From contig NZ_JADEWV010000041.1 of the NCBI RefSeq assembly GCF_015207455.1, positions 1 through 40,030 of the forward strand: a DNA stretch of 40,030 nt, read 5' to 3'. The DNA comes from Microcoleus sp. LEGE 07076 (GTDB lineage Bacteria; Cyanobacteriota; Cyanobacteriia; Cyanobacteriales; Microcoleaceae). Shown here in pieces: positions 38,074 to 40,030 of the stretch. The notes below the pieces were generated by a model, which was not told where the DNA came from, made no database searches, and saw only the letters and a list, made by a program, of their open reading frames with translations. Position 1 is the first letter of the stretch; every line of letters starts with the position of its first letter. Position numbers and translations under genes: made by a program.

Positions 38074-39927
38074 ATGCCTTCCTTAGATTCATTAGCTCCT
38101 GAGCCATTAAATAATATTGTTGGAAACAGCAATAGTTTAAACACCTTGAATTCGCTGGCGGCGAATAACTCTGGTGGCGGCAGCAGCAGTTCCAGCAAGT
38201 CTAGTTCCTTTGTCGATAGCAGCGGTGCGGGCAGTACCAGCAGCGCGACAGCCACTTCCCCGACTGGAAGCAGTACCAGCAGCGAGACTGTTTACGCTGC
38301 GGGGGGTACATCTAGCAGCGGCAGCGCTGCAGCGAGTGCTTCTACAGCCGCGCCCCCAACTACTAGCGCCACAGCTTCGGTTCCAGCAGCGCCAGCGCCC
38401 GCACCAGCACCAGCACCAGCGCCCGCACCAGCGCCCGCACCAGCACCAGCGCCGTTAGGAGACAGCAGCGGTGCGAGCAGTAGCAGCAGTGCGACAGCGA
38501 CTTCTCCGACAGGGAGCAGCAGCAGCACTCAAACAGCATCGGCTCCCGGTGGCACTTCCAGCAGTGCGAGCGCTTCAGCTAGCAGCGGTTTAGATACTCC
38601 GCCGACTGCTAGCGCCACTGCTTCTGTACCAACTCCAGCGCCAACTCCAGCGCCAACTCCAGCACCAACTCCAGCGCCAACTCCAGCGCCAACTCCAGTA
38701 CCAGCCCCAGCAGGTGCTGCTACCGACTCTGCACCGGTAATTAATATCACAGTGCCAACTCCAATACCACCGCCAATTCCAACACCACCAGCACCAACTC
38801 CAGCACCACCAACACCAACTCCAACTCCAACACCAGCACCTGCTGGGGCTGCTACCGACTCTGCACCGGTAATTAATATCACAGTACCAACTCCAATACC
38901 ACCGCCAATTCCAACACCACCAGCACCAACTCCAGCACCACCAACACCAACTCCAACTCCAGTACCAGCACCTGCTGGGGCTGCTACCGACTCTGCACCG
39001 GTAATTAATATCACAGTGCCAATACCAATACCACCGCCAATACCAATACCACCGCCAATACCAATACCACCGCCAATACCAATACCACCGCCAATACCAA
39101 TACCAATACCGTCAAATAATGACGGTGCAACGCTTGATTCGTTGAGTGGCGGCACTTCTAGCAATTCAAGTTTTTCTAATTTTTCTCCAGACAGTACGGG
39201 TGCTGGCGGGGAGAGTACGATCGTTTCTGAGCCAACAGATAACATTAACAGCAATTTGCCCGCACTTCCCGTTAACAATCCCAACAACAGCAATCCTTAC
39301 ACAGCAAGAGTTCCAGAATTTACAGCTCCAGAAAACTATCCTGGGGCATTAACTGTCACCTACGACAGCAACGGCGACGGATATTGGCTGGGCACCGGCG
39401 ACAGCGATGTTATTAGTTGTGGCAGCGGGTTCGATCGAATTTTTGCAGGAAGCGGCGACGATAGTGTCACAGGCAACAGAGGCAGCGATGTTATCGATGG
39501 AGGCGACGCAAACGACACTTTGCGGGGAGGAAAAGGTCAAGATTTGTTGATTGGCGGCAACGGCGATGATTTTCTTTGTGGCGACTTCGGTATCGATACA
39601 TTGATTGGAGGTAATGGCGCTGATACCTATGTATTTAGACCTGAAACAGCGAGTTCAGTGGCTAATCTATTTTTAGCCGATATACTGGTTGATTTCAATG
39701 CCGCTGAAGGTGATAAAATCGGGCTCACAGGCGGACTTTCTGCCACAGATATTGCACTGGTAGCGTTTGATACTGACGGTAACGGTAGCGCAGACGCAAC
39801 TCTGGTCAAGTTTAGTTCCAATAATGGCGATCGAATTTTAGCTGTTGTTTTGGGAACAGTTAACGCAGCGGGTGCAACAACTTTGAGCAGTGCTGATTTT
39901 ATCAGTTTGCCAAACAACATCTTGTAG
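38074..39927 (+). CDS. RTX protein with Ser-rich and Pro/Ala repeat regions
   Basis: A 617-residue protein with no N-terminal signal peptide. Residues 30-110 are Ser/Thr/Gly/Ala-rich. Residues 125-350 contain (AP)n, (TPAP)n and (IPPP)n tracts and three copies of a ~42-residue unit with AGAATDSAPVINITVP. Residues about 445-520 are hemolysin-type Ca-binding nonapeptides (GGNGDDFL, GGKGQDLL, GGNGADTYVF). A C-terminal domain (DFNAAEGDKIGLTGGL...) follows, typical of RTX export signals. A strong ribosome-binding site (AAAGGAGA) precedes ATG 38074. It is likely secreted by a type I system, and the HlyD/ABC genes upstream are candidates. The Pro-rich stalk suggests a surface or matrix protein. Confidence 0.88.
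   Translation: MPSLDSLAPEPLNNIVGNSNSLNTLNSLAANNSGGGSSSSSKSSSFVDSSGAGSTSSATATSPTGSSTSSETVYAAGGTSSSGSAAASASTAAPPTTSATASVPAAPAPAPAPAPAPAPAPAPAPAPLGDSSGASSSSSATATSPTGSSSSTQTASAPGGTSSSASASASSGLDTPPTASATASVPTPAPTPAPTPAPTPAPTPAPTPVPAPAGAATDSAPVINITVPTPIPPPIPTPPAPTPAPPTPTPTPTPAPAGAATDSAPVINITVPTPIPPPIPTPPAPTPAPPTPTPTPVPAPAGAATDSAPVINITVPIPIPPPIPIPPPIPIPPPIPIPPPIPIPIPSNNDGATLDSLSGGTSSNSSFSNFSPDSTGAGGESTIVSEPTDNINSNLPALPVNNPNNSNPYTARVPEFTAPENYPGALTVTYDSNGDGYWLGTGDSDVISCGSGFDRIFAGSGDDSVTGNRGSDVIDGGDANDTLRGGKGQDLLIGGNGDDFLCGDFGIDTLIGGNGADTYVFRPETASSVANLFLADILVDFNAAEGDKIGLTGGLSATDIALVAFDTDGNGSADATLVKFSSNNGDRILAVVLGTVNAAGATTLSSADFISLPNNIL
38630..39110 (+). repeat. Tandem coding repeats in the RTX gene
   Basis: CCAACTCCAGCG-type hexamer/dodecamer tracts surround three copies of a unit encoding AGAATDSAPVINITVP plus a Pro/Thr stretch (starting near 38710, 38844 and 38974). 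The DNA copies are nearly identical. CCAATACCA/CCGCCAATA hexamers then extend to about 39110. Such tracts are prone to length change. Confidence 0.85.
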
Positions 39928-40030
39928 CTAACCGTCAACCGTTAACACTGAGATATTGCACCATTCTCAAGAATTTGTAGGGGTTCACTTCGCTAATAGC
40001 TTTCAAACTTGCATACGGGTTACATAAACC

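Noticed and set aside
38529-39293. 254-codon Gly-rich frame on the minus strand
   Set aside because: It is the mirror of the Pro/Ala repeat tract of the RTX gene; its glycine repeats are the complement of CCA/CCG codons.

Overview
The window looks like chromosome from a filamentous, probably non-heterocystous cyanobacterium of the Microcoleus/Oscillatoria/Phormidium type. The evidence is the very high density of HIP1 octamers (GCGATCGC), long runs of 7-bp tandem repeats between genes, the recurrent GAAACCCGGTTTC palindromic element, and cyanobacterium-restricted families (CRR6, DUF3370, HetP, pentapeptide-repeat, Uma2). No rRNA, tRNA, CRISPR array or intact transposase was recognised.

Layout. 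1-9.7 kb is mostly core and conserved cyanobacterial genes: an NDH-1 assembly factor (CRR6 family), two FAD-dependent oxidoreductases separated by repeat-rich spacers, a pentapeptide-repeat protein, a 32-residue Lys-rich protein, surE and a DUF3370 exported protein. 9.7-22.4 kb is an accessory 'conflict' island. It holds a Uma2 nuclease, a zeta-toxin remnant next to its small partner gene, two orphan polymorphic-toxin/immunity cassettes, and a TerY-P type triad (vWA protein, PP2C phosphatase, Ser/Thr kinase) preceded by a CFI-box protein. It also holds a DUF7689 pseudogene, a HigA-like remnant, a Phd/Doc-like pair whose toxin has a nonsense codon, and an RHH-DUF5958 pair. 22.5-26.8 kb returns to housekeeping genes on the minus strand (pyruvate dehydrogenase E2, YlqD family, acyl-ACP/CoA synthetase). 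26.9-29.1 kb holds an LRR lipoprotein, a decayed copy of its 5' end, a UPF0175-like chimera and a 228-bp MITE.

The most interesting part is 29.6-39.9 kb. A HetC-like ABC exporter with an intact C39 (double-glycine) peptidase domain is followed by an HlyD adaptor and a HetP-family protein. Next come three near-identical small proteins in exact 481-bp tandem units and a fourth diverged one. All four have a 21-residue leader ending in GG (or GA). An RTX protein with long Pro/Ala repeats closes the region. The architecture suggests that the exporter trims and secretes the small proteins, possibly together with the RTX protein, next to a homologue of a cell-differentiation regulator. All calls come from reading the sequence; no database search was run.
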